Notes: generated from the letters alone by a model not told the origin. A DNA stretch of 64,000 bases from Aphelenchoides besseyi (GCA_024699855.1 JAMPIQ010000003.1:2418001-2482000); one strand, 5' to 3'; positions 46,064 through 56,678 are shown, counted from the stretch's first letter. A program made the numbers and translations.

Positions 46064-46828
46064 ATGTTGTTTACGAACAACCGAATGAACGGTCGACGAG
46101 CTATTTTACTTTTATTCTACACACTTTCAATCGTAAGTTCGTGCACTTTTCAATTCAAGAGCTCAATTCTACAGATTCTTTCAATTCTTTTGTTCTTTTT
46201 TGCCGGAATCTACTGCCAATGGGATCGTTGTACAATCACGTGGAATGAAAAGAATCGGCAGGTTGGTTGTCTATTCCTGCTATCGTAATAACTTTCGATT
46301 GTTTACAGTACGCTCAGGCAAGTAGTCATGTAAGGATTTCGAAAAATTACATTTTTTCCGCTTTCCTTTGTTCCTACCGTATGATTATTAGTATTAGTGT
46401 TGATCATTTTTTCCACATTCTGTTGCCCACTAAACGCTTACAATCTACTAGTGGCTGTTTTTAGATCTTTCCCATGATTGTTGCCTGTTTGACGATGTTT
46501 CTTTCGTTGGCGTGGCTCATATCAAACTCCTGTTATTTGGAATCCGAATGTATGCATGAATACCATTGTCTCGAAATGCCAACGGCAGTCTTCTGTTCAC
46601 TAATAGTAAGAATCAACGCTAACTATCTGGCTACCGATGATTTTAGTGTGGAGTAACTGCAGTTATTGAAATACACTACAGTTTCGATTACTCCTTTCTT
46701 GTGTGTAAGTTCGAATTTTCGTTGTTGAACTCGATTTAAATTTAGGGAGCGAAAAGTGGACATTTGCGGCTGCCGACAGTGTCGCAATGGTGTTCTTACA
46801 CGCGGCAATTGCTTTTGCATTAACGTAG
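46064..46828 (+). CDS. Four-transmembrane protein, unrecognised
   Basis: The gene has six exons. TM1 spans exons 1-2 (AILLLFYTLSI joined to ILSILLFFFAGIYCQW); a short exon follows; TM2 is IFPMIVACLTMFLSLAWLIS; a Cys-containing loop (NSCYLESECMHEYHCLEMP) follows; TM3 is TAVFCSLI joined to CGVTAVIEIHYSF; TM4 is VAMVFLHAAIAFALT at the end. About 150 residues, with four TMs and cysteines in a loop, resembles tetraspan/MARVEL-like proteins in shape only. The exon at 46309 is either 9 bases with a GC donor (CAG|GCAAGT) or 21 bases with a GT donor (CAT|GTAAGG); both are in phase. Start is the first ATG after a TTTCAG acceptor. Confidence 0.6.
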
Positions 46829-48555
46829 TGAAAACAATGATCGTCCGTTAACCACCAATTTGGCAGCAGATTTCATCAGCTTAGCGCCATTAAGCCCACG
46901 GAAGCTGTTAGGATAATGAGAAAACGCAATTTTTCGATGAAGAACATTATTGAACACGCGAAAAGATCAAAGCCCAGTTCACAAATTTGTTTTGTGAGTT
47001 CATCAAAAGCTGGTGATCACGATGAGAGATTCTCGTTGTAAGATGACAAGTAGTACGTAATCTGTTTTTGGCGTTAAACCCCCTCAAAAAATTCTAGGAA
47101 CCAACAATCGTATTAGATCATACGTTGACTACATAACCACCGGTTATATTCGATCCACTGCCCTTGTTACGCATTGCCAACTAATGGTGTTGCAAGTATC
47201 CCTATTGTTGCATATCTCCAACACACTTCACTCACCGCCAAAATGTTTTTGTTTATGTCGATTCGTAGAGTAATAAAATGAACGATCGTTTAGAGAATGT
47301 TATTCGATAAGCGGATTGACCAGTGAGGTTCAGGATAAAGTGACATATAGCGTTTGTCTTCAGAGCAATTTGGATCGTATGTCAATTGTTTATTTAATAC
47401 CAAGAAACTGTTTTGCCAATTGATTTTGGCGGGTAAATTTCTTGCGATCTTCCCGCCAATCCGTTTGGAAGGAACCCTCGTGGTTTGTTCGGTTAAACGT
47501 CAGTGACGTCGCACACTTCGACTGCTCTGTCTTTCGCAAAACCACAACGCCACTGTTATGAAGGGGAAAAAATTGCGAGCGTTGGATATCGTGGTGGCGA
47601 GTTTGGCGGGCAGCCGACGGTGATGGAGTGCTCGCAAAAATTTGAACTCGTCTTTCTTCTCTGCGACCTATTAGGCAGCCGCCTTCCACACTCGCGTTTG
47701 TGCCCGTCGTTTTCCATTCGCTCGCTACTTGCTCGCCTGTTATTGTCACAAGCACAGCGGACGCCTAGCGCCGAAACGAAAGGCGGGCAAAAGGCTGGTG
47801 CTCGCATTTCTCCTCCACTACGAACAACAGAAAGACCGGCCTTTTGCTTTAGCGCGTCCTTTTCCACTGAAACGCCCAACGTCGACAAGCCGTTTCTTCC
47901 TTCAGTCAGTTGTGCTCGTGCGACAGTGGAAGGCAGCGGGCTTGTGGGCTCCGTCCTCTCAGTTTTTGGGGCTCTTCGCTCGCATTTTTTCCATAACACT
48001 CCAATACCCGAGAATTTTCGATATTTTCAACCAAATTCAGCACTGAACATGAATGTAATTTTTGGTATAAACACACTTTCGAATCCGATTGACATTTTGG
48101 TTTTTTCAGTTTTCGTTTCGTAGTGTAAAAATTTCTCACCAGGCCATTTCCAAATTTCCCGACCACTTTCGCTCAATCGTCGGATCTCCAACGCTCGCGA
48201 TTTTCTTCTCTTCAGTGTCGCTACCAATTGGCGGAGCGTTGAAACGGGCGTTCAGATAAGCGAACAGCCGAATCGCTTCGTTCGCGCAGCTTCAACACGT
48301 GAACTTTCAGCTGATTGCCAAATTTTTTGAATGAAAATCGATAATTTCGAAAGCAGTTTACTTCACCCGGCTACTGTACTTTAGCGAATTGAAAAAGGTC
48401 TGAGCGATTTATCAGTAACGATGTTGGGTTACGGTGATCCCTAAGAAAACTTCCGAATCAACTTCGCGTCGACTTCCATGATTCTGATGTGTACATGAAA
48501 GCAATCTCGAGTATTTTCAGCATTCAATTTAACTCGTTTCTCTTCACAAATCAAA
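46829..48555. other. Region upstream of the HMG gene with a GC-rich island
   Basis: The first 550 bases are AT-rich. From about 47,400 to 48,000 the sequence becomes GC-rich, with open frames of 206 codons (+) and 147 codons (-) lying over each other; neither has domain features, so I read it as a promoter or untranslated island. GTATTTTCAG at 48511-48520 looks like an acceptor 35 bases before the HMG start. Confidence 0.45.
47426..47459. promoter_or_regulatory. Inverted pair of E2F-like motifs
   Basis: TTGGCGGG at 47426-47433 and its exact reverse complement CCCGCCAA at 47452-47459 face each other across an 18-base spacer. Both fit the E2F consensus core. They stand at the edge of the GC-rich island about 1.1 kb before the HMG gene. 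Confidence 0.4.
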
Positions 48556-48897
48556 ATGGCCAAGGGTGTTGCAAAGAAAGGAAAGGATCCGAATGCGCCA
48601 AAACGGTAAATCAGAAAAATGATTGAATTCTATTGATTTGATTTCGTTTCAGCGCCATGACTGCATTCTTCATTTGGATGCAAGAAAATCGTGCGAACTT
48701 GAAGAAGCCGGGAATGAGCGTTTCGGATGTTGCCAAGGCCGCTGGAGTTGAATGGGGAAAATTGAAGGTACGAGCAATTCAAGCGTATTTTAATTATCGT
48801 CGATGATTTCTAGGACAAGAGCGTCTGGGAAAAACGAGCAGCCGCAGACAAACAGCGATACGAAAAGGAGATTGCCGCATACAAGGGGGAGAAATAA
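48556..48897 (+). CDS. Single HMG-box protein (HMGB-like)
   Basis: HMG-box proteins bend DNA in chromatin. Three exons give 82 residues: a basic start (MAKGVAKKGKDPNAPKR), then AMTAFFIWMQENRANLKKPG, MSVSDVAKAAGVEWGKLKD and KSVWEKRAAADKQRYEKEIA plus AYKGEK. It is one complete HMG box with the aromatic core (F, F, W, W, Y) and little else, similar in size to nematode HMG-1.1 and to the SSRP1-type box. There is no acidic tail. Introns are about 45 bases and phase-consistent. An AATAAA lies at 49079-49084. Confidence 0.9.
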
Positions 48898-49279
48898 GGT
48901 TGGTTTTCATTTCGAACAAGATACCAACTGAGTTTCAGCGTTTGGTTCCGAAGTTCCAAGTTTTCATTTATTTACAACCTCATCTTTATGTTTGTTTAGT
49001 CCCCAATATGACAATGATCTTTTCTCTCGATTATTTAATGCACGTTAGTGCTGATTGTAAAGTGCATCCATGAGTTTCAATAAATTGGCTTTCTCCTTTG
49101 AGTCGTTGCAAAGACTGAATTCGAGTTGTTTATTCTGAATAGAAACGATAGAAAACCCGCTTAACAAAAAACAAGTGTTGGAACGATTGAAATAAAAGAC
49201 AGTGAACGGGACGTGCAACGTTTCTTCTCCTTGACTACCGAGACCTTTAAATTGTATATTAGAAGCTTAATCTCTTTGC
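48898..49279. other. 3'UTR spacer
   Basis: It holds the HMG 3'UTR including AATAAA at 49079-49084, then the 3' end of the convergent sulfotransferase gene. Nothing else is seen. Confidence 0.5.
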
Positions 49280-50465
49280 TCATTCCGTTGGAATCTCGGG
49301 AATATTGTAGCCCATCAAAACAAAGTCGTAGTAGTACATTTGGACAAGCTTCGTCATCAAATACCGTGATTCTCGTACTTCTCTCACGACGCGATCACGT
49401 TCCTCACGTCCGGTTGTTGTGTGAACGGTTTTGCCGTTGTTGATTTGATTGCGAACAAAACTCAGATGCTCTTCGGAGACTCCATGTTCAGCAAACAGCG
49501 TGAAAACTTCGTCAAAGAAATCTTTTGAGTTCTCAAATCTCACCACTTTGTAATCATTCAAATGACTGCGAAAGTTGCAACGCCTAAAATCAACGTCTCT
49601 AAAATTTATCTTATCATAAGAACAAACCAATTTTGCGGGAAAAAGTGTTGCTCATCGAATTTGATTCGAAGCTTCTCACCACGTCCATAGCGAAGCATTC
49701 GATCGTGCATTCGTTCAATGAAACACGTGACATTCGTTTTACAGTTCTGGCAAGTGCCGTTTCGACGATCTTGTGTGTAGATCTTTTCGACCACACACTT
49801 GTCGACAAAACCAGAAATGAAACGTTCGATGGGATCGCGACTGACGGCCATGTGTAGCCATTCTTCTCGTTTGACTGTATAGTTTTTTAGATCACCAATG
49901 AATTCAAAGAGTTCGTTTTCAAATCCACACATTCTGAAGAGATAGCTTGTTGGTTTCTCACTACTCAGTTTACCGCTCATGAAATGTTTCCGTGTTCACA
50001 TTCCGACCTTCGGCTTTGAACTTTTGGGGATTAAACAAAAAGCACATGATTGCCGTTAGAATCGTAGACATGTTCTTTTCAATTGCACAGACGTTGATTT
50101 TCTTTTCAAAGTTCAACTAAAATCTTTATCTTCTTTAATGCCCAACCAACTATTCCAACCCTAAACCGTCTTTCGAATTTTCTTAACGGCGCCACAATCC
50201 AATCAGAATCCACAACCCATCGCATGTGTTCGTCGACTCGTGATGACGCTGTCGAGAGGAGTGTTCCATTGGTTAGCGTGTTCACAACTTCCATGTAATG
50301 TTTTGGTTTCGACGATGTCAGAAGAACGTAGATCAAAGCCATCAATGCGATCAACGTGAAAATTCGCCACGGTCGAAGAAAAGAAAAAAGGTGAAAGAAA
50401 TCGATTCGATGGCTCGTTATAGTCGTCGATGTGGGCAGTAAACGCTTCTTCTCCATCATAGCCAT
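49280..50465 (-). CDS. Golgi sulfotransferase, nematode-expanded type, copy 1
   Basis: These Sulfotransfer_2-like enzymes move sulfate from PAPS to carbohydrate in the Golgi. Type II topology: MAMMEKKRLLPTSTT, then a membrane anchor (IFTLIALMALIYVLLTS). The PAPS 5'-phosphosulfate loop region reads INVCAIEKNMSTILTAIMCF, the 3'-phosphate region AVSRDPIERFISGFVDKC, followed by CQNCKTNVTCFIERMHDRM, the characteristic HFFPQNWRCNF and the C-terminal helices. Three or four introns of about 40-60 bases. The ATG at 50465 is the first true ATG in frame. A second, more divergent copy lies just upstream on the same strand. Confidence 0.85.
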
Positions 50466-50987
50466 TGCAGTCAACTGAAATGTCGCGGCGTGTAGTTGAA
50501 GTCCAACGATTCAAAACATTTAAGAACCACAAACGCTAACTCTCGGGCTTTTACCTCTTGTTTTACTCGGAATCGAACGTTGAAAACGAGTTTCTTTTTC
50601 GGAATTTCCGATTATTCAAATCAACTGAGTGGTTTTCACGAGACTATTAAGTATATTCTCCGTTGAATTCAATCCACGTTTAAGCCGAAGATTGAAATTG
50701 AGCAGAAATGTCAACTGAAGATTACCGAAAAAAGCTTCCAAACTTCACGAATTAAACGGGCATTCAAATCCCACGTACAAACTATTCAACGGGTTTGCAA
50801 TCATTGCATTCACAGTTCAAGCTCGGTAGTTTTTTATCGCGTATGGCTAACCCGTTGAACTAACAATTAAGCAACAACCCAATAGATTGGATCTAAAAAA
50901 CAATGAGTTTTGCGAATTCGATTGGCGGAGAACTTGAAGCTTAAAAATTGAAAGTTATCTCCGACTAAATCAACCAAAACGAAAAGT
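50466..50987. other. Spacer between sulfotransferase genes
   Basis: Contains the copy 1 promoter and the copy 2 3' end. No other feature is seen. Confidence 0.5.
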
Positions 50988-52176
50988 TCAATTTGCGGTT
51001 GGAGGGTCAAATTTGAACATTCGATAATCGTCGCCATAAATTCGCATAAAAAGGCGCATGGTTCGTTCGTTAGCTAGTATTTCGCTCTCTAGCATTCCTT
51101 CTGCAACATCGTCCTTGTCTGCTGATGATGGTCGTTCTTGAATTTGTTTGTAAATACGATTGATATCGTCGTTGTTCACGTTCCTTTCGCGCAACGGAAA
51201 GTAAAGAGCGTTCAAAAGTTTCATTTTACCTGGAAAAACTTCATTTTTATGTTATGTGTTTATTTGTACCTTCGTCTGCAACTTCCAATCTTAGAAGCGT
51301 GTAATTCTGGAGATGTGATTCGAAATCACAATTCCTGAAATCGTTCATTACGTTCAATTCCCCAGTATGTGAAAGCTACCAGTTTTGTGGATAAAAAGCC
51401 TCTTCATCGATAGTCGTCGTTTTATCTGACGGCTTCTTAGCAACCGCAACGAGTCGATCTTGCAACTTCTCCAGAAAACAATTGACATCCTTTCCACAGT
51501 CAAAACATCGCTCTTTAACTTCCTTTTCGTCCTTTTTCAAGAAACACTGAGAAATAAAAGTAGCGACAAAACGTTCCATCGGATTCCGTACGACGGCAAA
51601 CTCCAACCAGGAAGTTTGCAGTTCGTGTGATTTCGATGTTCCTTCTTGTTCCAATTCTTTTTTCTCTTTACATAACCTAAACCAAACAGAATGCAAAACA
51701 AAAGTTGACTTACCGTTCATCATAAGGTTTATCGAAAATCGTCCGATTCGTTTGTTTGTAAGCGTTGGGATCTGCAAGAAAACACCAAATTTCGGAGAAC
51801 AGTGCCGGTTCGTTGCCACCAATTACGCAAAGTTTGGCTTTAGGATACGGGAATAACTAGAAGTGTTCGTCGAATTCACGTAACGATCCTCTCAAACCTT
51901 ATAGTGTTGCCGGAAGTTAACGAAGCTCGGAATTCTTGGTTCGTCTTTGGTTTCGATTTCTACTTGCTGTTGCTGATCATTTTCAGCTTTTAGAGATAAT
52001 CTCGGTTTAATGGCGGACTGCACTTGTGGTTGTGATGAGTCGGTGATTGTTGGCGAGTAAAAATTGGAACGAACGAAAACTGTCACGAAGAAGAAGACCG
52101 CAACACCAATCAAGACTTTTTGTCTAAAAATCAAAGCACCAAAAACATGTCGAACCCACAATGTAGACTCAGACAT
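50988..52176 (-). CDS. Golgi sulfotransferase-like, copy 2 (divergent)
   Basis: This is a paralog of copy 1. It starts MSESTLWVRHVFGALIFRQK and has a membrane anchor VLIGVAVFFFVTVFV and a Gln-rich stem. The catalytic core shows KLCVIGGNEPALFSEIWCFL where copy 1 has the usual KNMSTILTAIMCF, then WLEFAVVRNPMERFVATFIS (3'-phosphate region), RCFDCGKDVNCFLEKLQDRL and EEAFYPQNWNCDF. The phosphosulfate-loop Lys, Ser and Thr residues of the family are replaced, so it may have changed substrate or lost activity; this is inference. Introns are short. The ATG at 52176 was chosen because the codons upstream in frame contain no ATG. Confidence 0.75.
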
Positions 52177-52638
52177 AATGATCTTTTGGATTTGTTTGCA
52201 AGAATACCAATTAAAATTTACAAGGGTTTGTAGTGCTTCATTCCTAGACTCGAAGCGAATAGGTCGTTGGTTGCTATTGGATGTTGAGAAATGAACCACG
52301 AGTTCAATAACAAGATTGCGAAACCTGTGAACGAACGTAAGAAGTGAAATTGCAGAATAATAATCGAAAGTTTTTCGAATTGGTGGATTAAACTGAACGG
52401 GAATTTCGATCGAAAAGGCGGACGGTTTGAACCACCACGGAAATTTCCAAAGAGTGTTGTTATGCCCGTAGTTTGCCCGTTGATTCTCTCGCAGTTCGAC
52501 GGCCGAAAGGCGCGGCAGTTTTGGGGCTTCGAGAATCGCAAACTCGAAACCACGATTTTGTTTAACGATAAGAAAAATTTGATGCGTTTAAACGCGAATT
52601 CGAAAGCCTCGGACAGTTTTGTATATTTGCCTCTGAAG
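52177..52638. other. Spacer
   Basis: Between copy 2 and the methyltransferase gene. Open frames here have no recognisable features. Confidence 0.5.
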
Positions 52639-53684
52639 CTAATAACAAAAGAATTTATTCGTGCATCGTTGTTCGCCCATGTTAACCAGAAACAGTCGTA
52701 GTTGTCCGTCGATGAGATTCCGATCTTTCTCTGCGTGTAACAGAATGTAGTCGGAGGTCTGAAGAAATTGGCCCAGAAACTGATTGAAACTGGCGAGGAA
52801 GTGGCCGTAAAGACTTGCCGGAGCGTGAATGTCAATGTTAAGTTGACAAATGAGAGAGAGTGCTTTCAAGTTTCCTGCAATCGATTTCTATTAGGAAAAC
52901 TTTTGGCCGTCGACTCACTTGCTATGTACGGAAAGATCTCGTACTCGGCACCTTTAGTGTTAATGAACATCAAGTCGATTATCGCATTCTGAGCGTAGTT
53001 GTCAATGAGCAGTTTAACCACATCCGTGTGTTGGGTTTTGCGTCTTATTGGCGGTTTTCCAGCACCTAAAAGTTTTGTTGTAAAGTTTTCGAAAAACTTC
53101 CCCAAAATAAACGATTCAAAAACGTTTACCATCTCGAAACTGAGCGTTTTGCATTCCATCACGACTACCGGCAGCCGTTTCAACGAATCGACTGCGAGGT
53201 AGCGACTCGACGAGTTTGCGGTTTTGCGGTTCTGGATCAATCGACAAAAAACGACACTGCGGATGTCGAGATTGCAACTGCGTCTCACCCGTGAAATCGC
53301 CTCCGACTCCTGAAATAGAATGTTAACAGTTGAAAGACAGTTTGACTCCTTGCCTATAACTACGATGTTGCACGGTGATCCAGCGTTCACAAACTCGTGG
53401 AAGTAACGTGTCTTCCCGTTTGTCTCAAAACTGTAGGGATGAAATTTATTGAAAAACGGATCGAATGTTTTCTGAAATCAAAAGTTCATAACCAATTCGT
53501 TTCTTTGCAGTACCCCAAAGTGTTCGGGAATACTCCAAAATCGCTCGTCGTCGGCATTATATGAACGTATCCAGTCTTGAGCCAACTGGACTTCAGCGAC
53601 CATGGCCTCGAGAAGTTGGTTCGTAACCTCAGAATCACATATTCGATCTTCAGGGGCGTTAATTGGCTGCAACCAAATGATCAA
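52639..53684 (-). CDS. FkbM/Methyltransf_21-type methyltransferase
   Basis: Proteins of this SAM-dependent family methylate sugars, lipids or small molecules; nematodes have many. Exons read PINAPEDRICDSEVTNQLLE, ERFWSIPEHFG, KTFDPFFNKFHPYSFETNGK, FVNAGSPCNIVVIG joined to GVGGDFTGETQLQSRHPQCR (SAM-binding Gly-rich strand), FLSIDPEPQNRKLVESLP (acidic residue after the second strand), FVETAAGSRDGMQNAQF, HTDVVKLLIDNYAQNAIIDL, MFINTKGAEYEIFPYIA (the FkbM core 'D.K.DVEGAE' position) and a C-terminal part. The intron after IVVIG needs a GC donor (G|GCAAGG) to keep phase. The first exon and ATG were not found; the 53684 codon is TTG. Confidence 0.75.
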
Positions 53685-53767
53685 AATGTAAAAAGAAAAA
53701 TTTTAGCTCATTTTGATTTTGTCTTTGAGAGATTTGCGGTTGTTGTTTTTGAGCTTCAAATTTCGTG

Positions 53768-54809
53768 ATGTCTACTCCGGGAAATAATGGGTAAGCGATT
53801 TGGATTGAAAACTGGAGTACAACGACTATTTCAGTGGAATGAATCCCCGCACCAAGTCGTCTTCGAATCAAACGGATCAGTCGAAGAAGATGGCCGATGC
53901 ACCGGTTCCGATGGAATTAGCGGATCCCGCTCAAGCAGCTGAAGAGCCGAATATGATGAAAAAGTTCTTCATGAAGATTGGCGAACGTGTTGGAACAGTG
54001 CAAAAGACCGAGTTTCCATCCGACTATCTTCAAGCTGTGGCTGAAGTCGATCAGTATAAGATAGGTTCATCGGGAATAACTGCTGAGTAATGGGATTGAT
54101 TTTAGACGGTAGTTGAGGGGAATTGCAAAGCGATCATGGGCGTTTGCCAACAGAATCCGAGTTTGTGTCCACCGGTCAATGGAAAGCAGGAATTCCAAGC
54201 ACCGAAAGATAAAGATCCGTGGGAACGTTTGGACAAACAACTAGGTCGTATGTCTCATTTTTGGGTCAAGAAGCATGACCACCCGAAGCCTAATTTAAGT
54301 TTAAGAGTCAGTTCGATCACTAGACCATTTTAGGTTTTGGAAGCAGCTCGTGCATCGGCAAAAGAGATGGCGAAAGCACAACGTCAATTTCAAGTGCGAG
54401 TTCGAAAATACATGCACTTTCATCGCACGTTTCTTCTCGTCGACTACGCCAATTTGAGTGAAGAACGCAAGAAACTCATGCATCGTCGTCAAGAAATGGA
54501 TTACGCTCGTCACGATTACACAAACAATCCAAACGATGCGCGTCGTTTGTCGTTTGAACGTGCCGAACAGCGTTACAATGATCAGATGCATAAGGTCAGC
54601 AGTCACCTCTTGCGATCCAACTGATTTATGTGCTTTAGATTCTCGGCATTTTGAACAATCTTCCAGCCATAAAGAAACAACACGCCGATGAGATTATGTA
54701 TATCATGGTCGAGATGCACAACTTCCACAAACTCTGTCAATTGGAATGCGAAAAGTTGCGTGTTCATCGTCATGCAATGGGACCCGAAACCCCCTACGAA
54801 TTGTTGTGA
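53768..54809 (+). CDS. BAR-domain protein, endophilin/BIN-like, no SH3
   Basis: BAR domains are banana-shaped dimers that bind curved membranes. A short first exon (MSTPGNNG) joins to a linker and then NMMKKFFMKIGERVGTVQKT, EFPSDYLQAVAEVDQYK, VEGNCKAIMGVCQQNPSLCP, a WERLDKQLGRMSHFW region, ARASAKEMAKAQRQFQVRVR, SEERKKLMHRRQEMDYARHD and EQRYNDQMHK with a last helix ending ETPYELL. The length and the ERVG..EKTE-like start fit an N-BAR domain of endophilin type. No SH3 domain follows. The splice joins at about 54063 and 54291 use downstream acceptors (ACGGTAG and TTGGAAG) to keep phase. AATAAA lies at 54828-54833. Confidence 0.7.
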
Positions 54810-54827
54810 TTTTGACTGTAAATTTGA

Positions 54828-54833
54828 ATAAAC
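54828..54833 (+). terminator. Poly(A) signal AATAAA of the BAR gene
   Basis: AATAAA 19 bases after the stop; the next gene's ATG is only 100 bases further on. Confidence 0.6.
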
Positions 54834-54933
54834 GTTTGTTGGAAATTTGCATATTGAATTGAAGAAGAGAGAAATCGAGATCAATCATTCCATTTGGGTC
54901 GGTTCAGCTCCGAAGTCTAGTTGCTTTGCAGTC

Positions 54934-55918
54934 ATGAAGCCACAAGGTTCTGTCAAGAAGTCGAAGGTGAGTGCAAGGGAAGTAGGTTGTTGAGCAGATC
55001 TTCAGGGCCAGAAATCCTCGACTATGCCCTTCACTTGTCAAGGTCAAACGGACGAAAGCAGCGTTGAGTTGCCAGTTGCTAGCAATTCGATTCGACGTGT
55101 TGCTCACGGTCATCGTCCTTCTGGTCAAGATCGTGGACGTTCAGCGACAAAGAAGAGTGAGAAAAGGAAAAAAAACTTGAACTGATTGGTTTCTAGGTGC
55201 TCGTGGACGTTCTTCTTCTGTCGGATCGACTACATCGATGAGCAGTTGTTCCACGACTCCAAGTCAAAAGCAATCGACTGTCAATCGCTACTTCTCGAAT
55301 CGTGCGGCCACCAATTCGGCAGTCGAGAAACGTCAACGTCGCAGTTCAATCGATTCGGAGGCTCGGGGACTTCGTGCATCTCAACGCAAACGTCGTTTGG
55401 ACTCGCAAGCGGCTGGTGGACGTTCTTTGAATCGCTGGCCGGCGAACATGGACTTGCACAGTGAACGTCAAATCGATTTGGTCGGTCGTTCTCGTCGTTC
55501 GTCTTCCAACTCTTCGGTTGCTTCTTCGCGCTCTCAATCGTCTTCTGCACCGTCGTAAGTTTCCTTCAAACTTTAGCATCTTAATTCCATTGTTAAAGGT
55601 CGTTGGATGGACGTCCGGCTAAGAAGCCGAAAGAAGCTGATGGTCAGTTCAGGTTCTATAGATTTATTCTTGGGTTCAGGTCATCAAATGCGCATTGTTT
55701 TGAATGTTGGAGGACGCGAATTGCCGTTGACTTTCGAATTTGATTCCAAGGACTTTAACAAGCTCTCGGGACCGTTGAGCATCAAGAGCGTTTCGTTCGA
55801 TGATCAACAGATCTTCGCTCATTCCTCGATCACTCTCAAGAAGCACAAGCCAGCAACCGCTCCATTGCCACGTTTCGGAAACTCGACTCGCAAATCGTCT
55901 ATCAAGCGCGTTCAATAA
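54934..55918 (+). CDS. Basic Ser/Arg-rich protein with a PIP-box
   Basis: Five exons give a basic, Ser-rich protein of about 260 residues: MKPQGSVKKSK, GHRPSGQDRGRSATKK, SARGRSSSVGSTTSMSSCST. Codons 55271-55294 encode QSTVNRYF, a perfect match to the PCNA-interacting peptide consensus Q-x-x-[VILM]-x-x-[FY]-[FY]. It is followed by basic sequence (VEKRQRRSS), more Ser-rich repeats, KKPKEAD, and a C-terminal folded-looking part (HQMRIVLNVGGRELPLTFEF, then FNKLSGPLSIKSVSFDD) ending in KSSIKRVQ. There are no membrane segments. A nuclear PCNA-binding role is inferred from the motif; the family is not recognised. AATAAA is at 55946-55951. Confidence 0.65.
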
Positions 55919-56595
55919 TCTTCTTTTTGTCAACTGTCAATCGAAAATAAACGATCTTCGTTGAATTGCACTTTCGGTTACCCAGCAATGGGAACTTGCA
56001 AAAATTCCGTCCTGCCACGGTCGGAGCCAGGAAACCGAAAGCCCTGAAGAGAACTCCACAAGTCGTTCTTCCTTTCAACGACCATTCCCTAGAGAACAGT
56101 AGCCGAAAGTAGAAACAACGAGTGCCGTTCTAGTCAAGAGCCTCGTCTCATCACTCGACTTTGCAGTCGACGTGGAACATGATGAGATAAGCGGGCTGTG
56201 AAAATCTAACCGTGCATTTTTAAGTTAACCGTTTAGTAGATATTACGCTCCGAAGTTTCCGATCAACCTTCCGTTTTTGCTGAAAACCAATCGCAAAGAA
56301 ACCAATGGGTTGAAAGCTCAAAGCGTTCAATTTCTGTTTTTCTCGCACTCCTCCGTTTTCTCTAGTGGGCTGTGATCTTCTCTCACCAACCATCTGACTT
56401 CTATTTTCGGACCATGTAAACAACCTTCAGAGTTTTCTTCGCGAGTGGACGCGAACGGGAGCGAACGAACGAGCGGCTTCTCGCAATTTCGCCGCTTTTC
56501 CCGACCGAAAAAACGCGTAGAAACGCGAAGAAGCGAAAGAGCTCGCGAGAGGTCCCGTCGCTTCCACTGCTTTCCGGAGAGCAAGTGGTCGAGGG
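55919..56595 (+). promoter_or_regulatory. HSP70 upstream region
   Basis: After the previous gene's 3' end the sequence becomes GC- and purine-rich. TTCTCGCAATTTC at 56478-56490 matches a heat-shock element (TTCnnGAAnnTTC) except for one base, and further GAA/TTC units lie nearby, for example in the AGAAACGCGAAGAAGC stretch. No perfect HSE array was seen by eye. Confidence 0.4.
55946..55951 (+). terminator. Poly(A) signal AATAAA of the PIP-box gene
   Basis: AATAAA 28 bases after the stop. Confidence 0.6.
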
Positions 56596-56637
56596 TATAA
56601 AAGCGAAGAGCGAACGAGTGCAAAGCCAACAGTTCAG
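56596..56637 (+). promoter_or_regulatory. TATA box and initiator of HSP70
   Basis: TATAAAA at 56596-56602 is followed by CAGTTCAG around 56630-56637, an initiator-like sequence at the expected distance. The architecture resembles that of the MED26 promoter. Confidence 0.6.
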
Positions 56638-56678
56638 AAAAAGAAACTCGTATATTGACTTCTATTTATTCTCTCAGT

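Noticed and set aside
47503..48123. 206-codon open frame upstream of HMG
   Set aside because: GC-rich region with open frames on both strands; no family features, so treated as non-coding island.
54060..54110. Apparent non-GT donor in the BAR gene
   Set aside because: A canonical 48-base intron (GTTCAT ... ACGGTAG) restores phase when the later acceptor is used.
56327..56629. 100-codon minus-strand frame over the HSP70 promoter
   Set aside because: Arg/Ser-rich shadow of purine-rich promoter sequence; TATA box lies within it.
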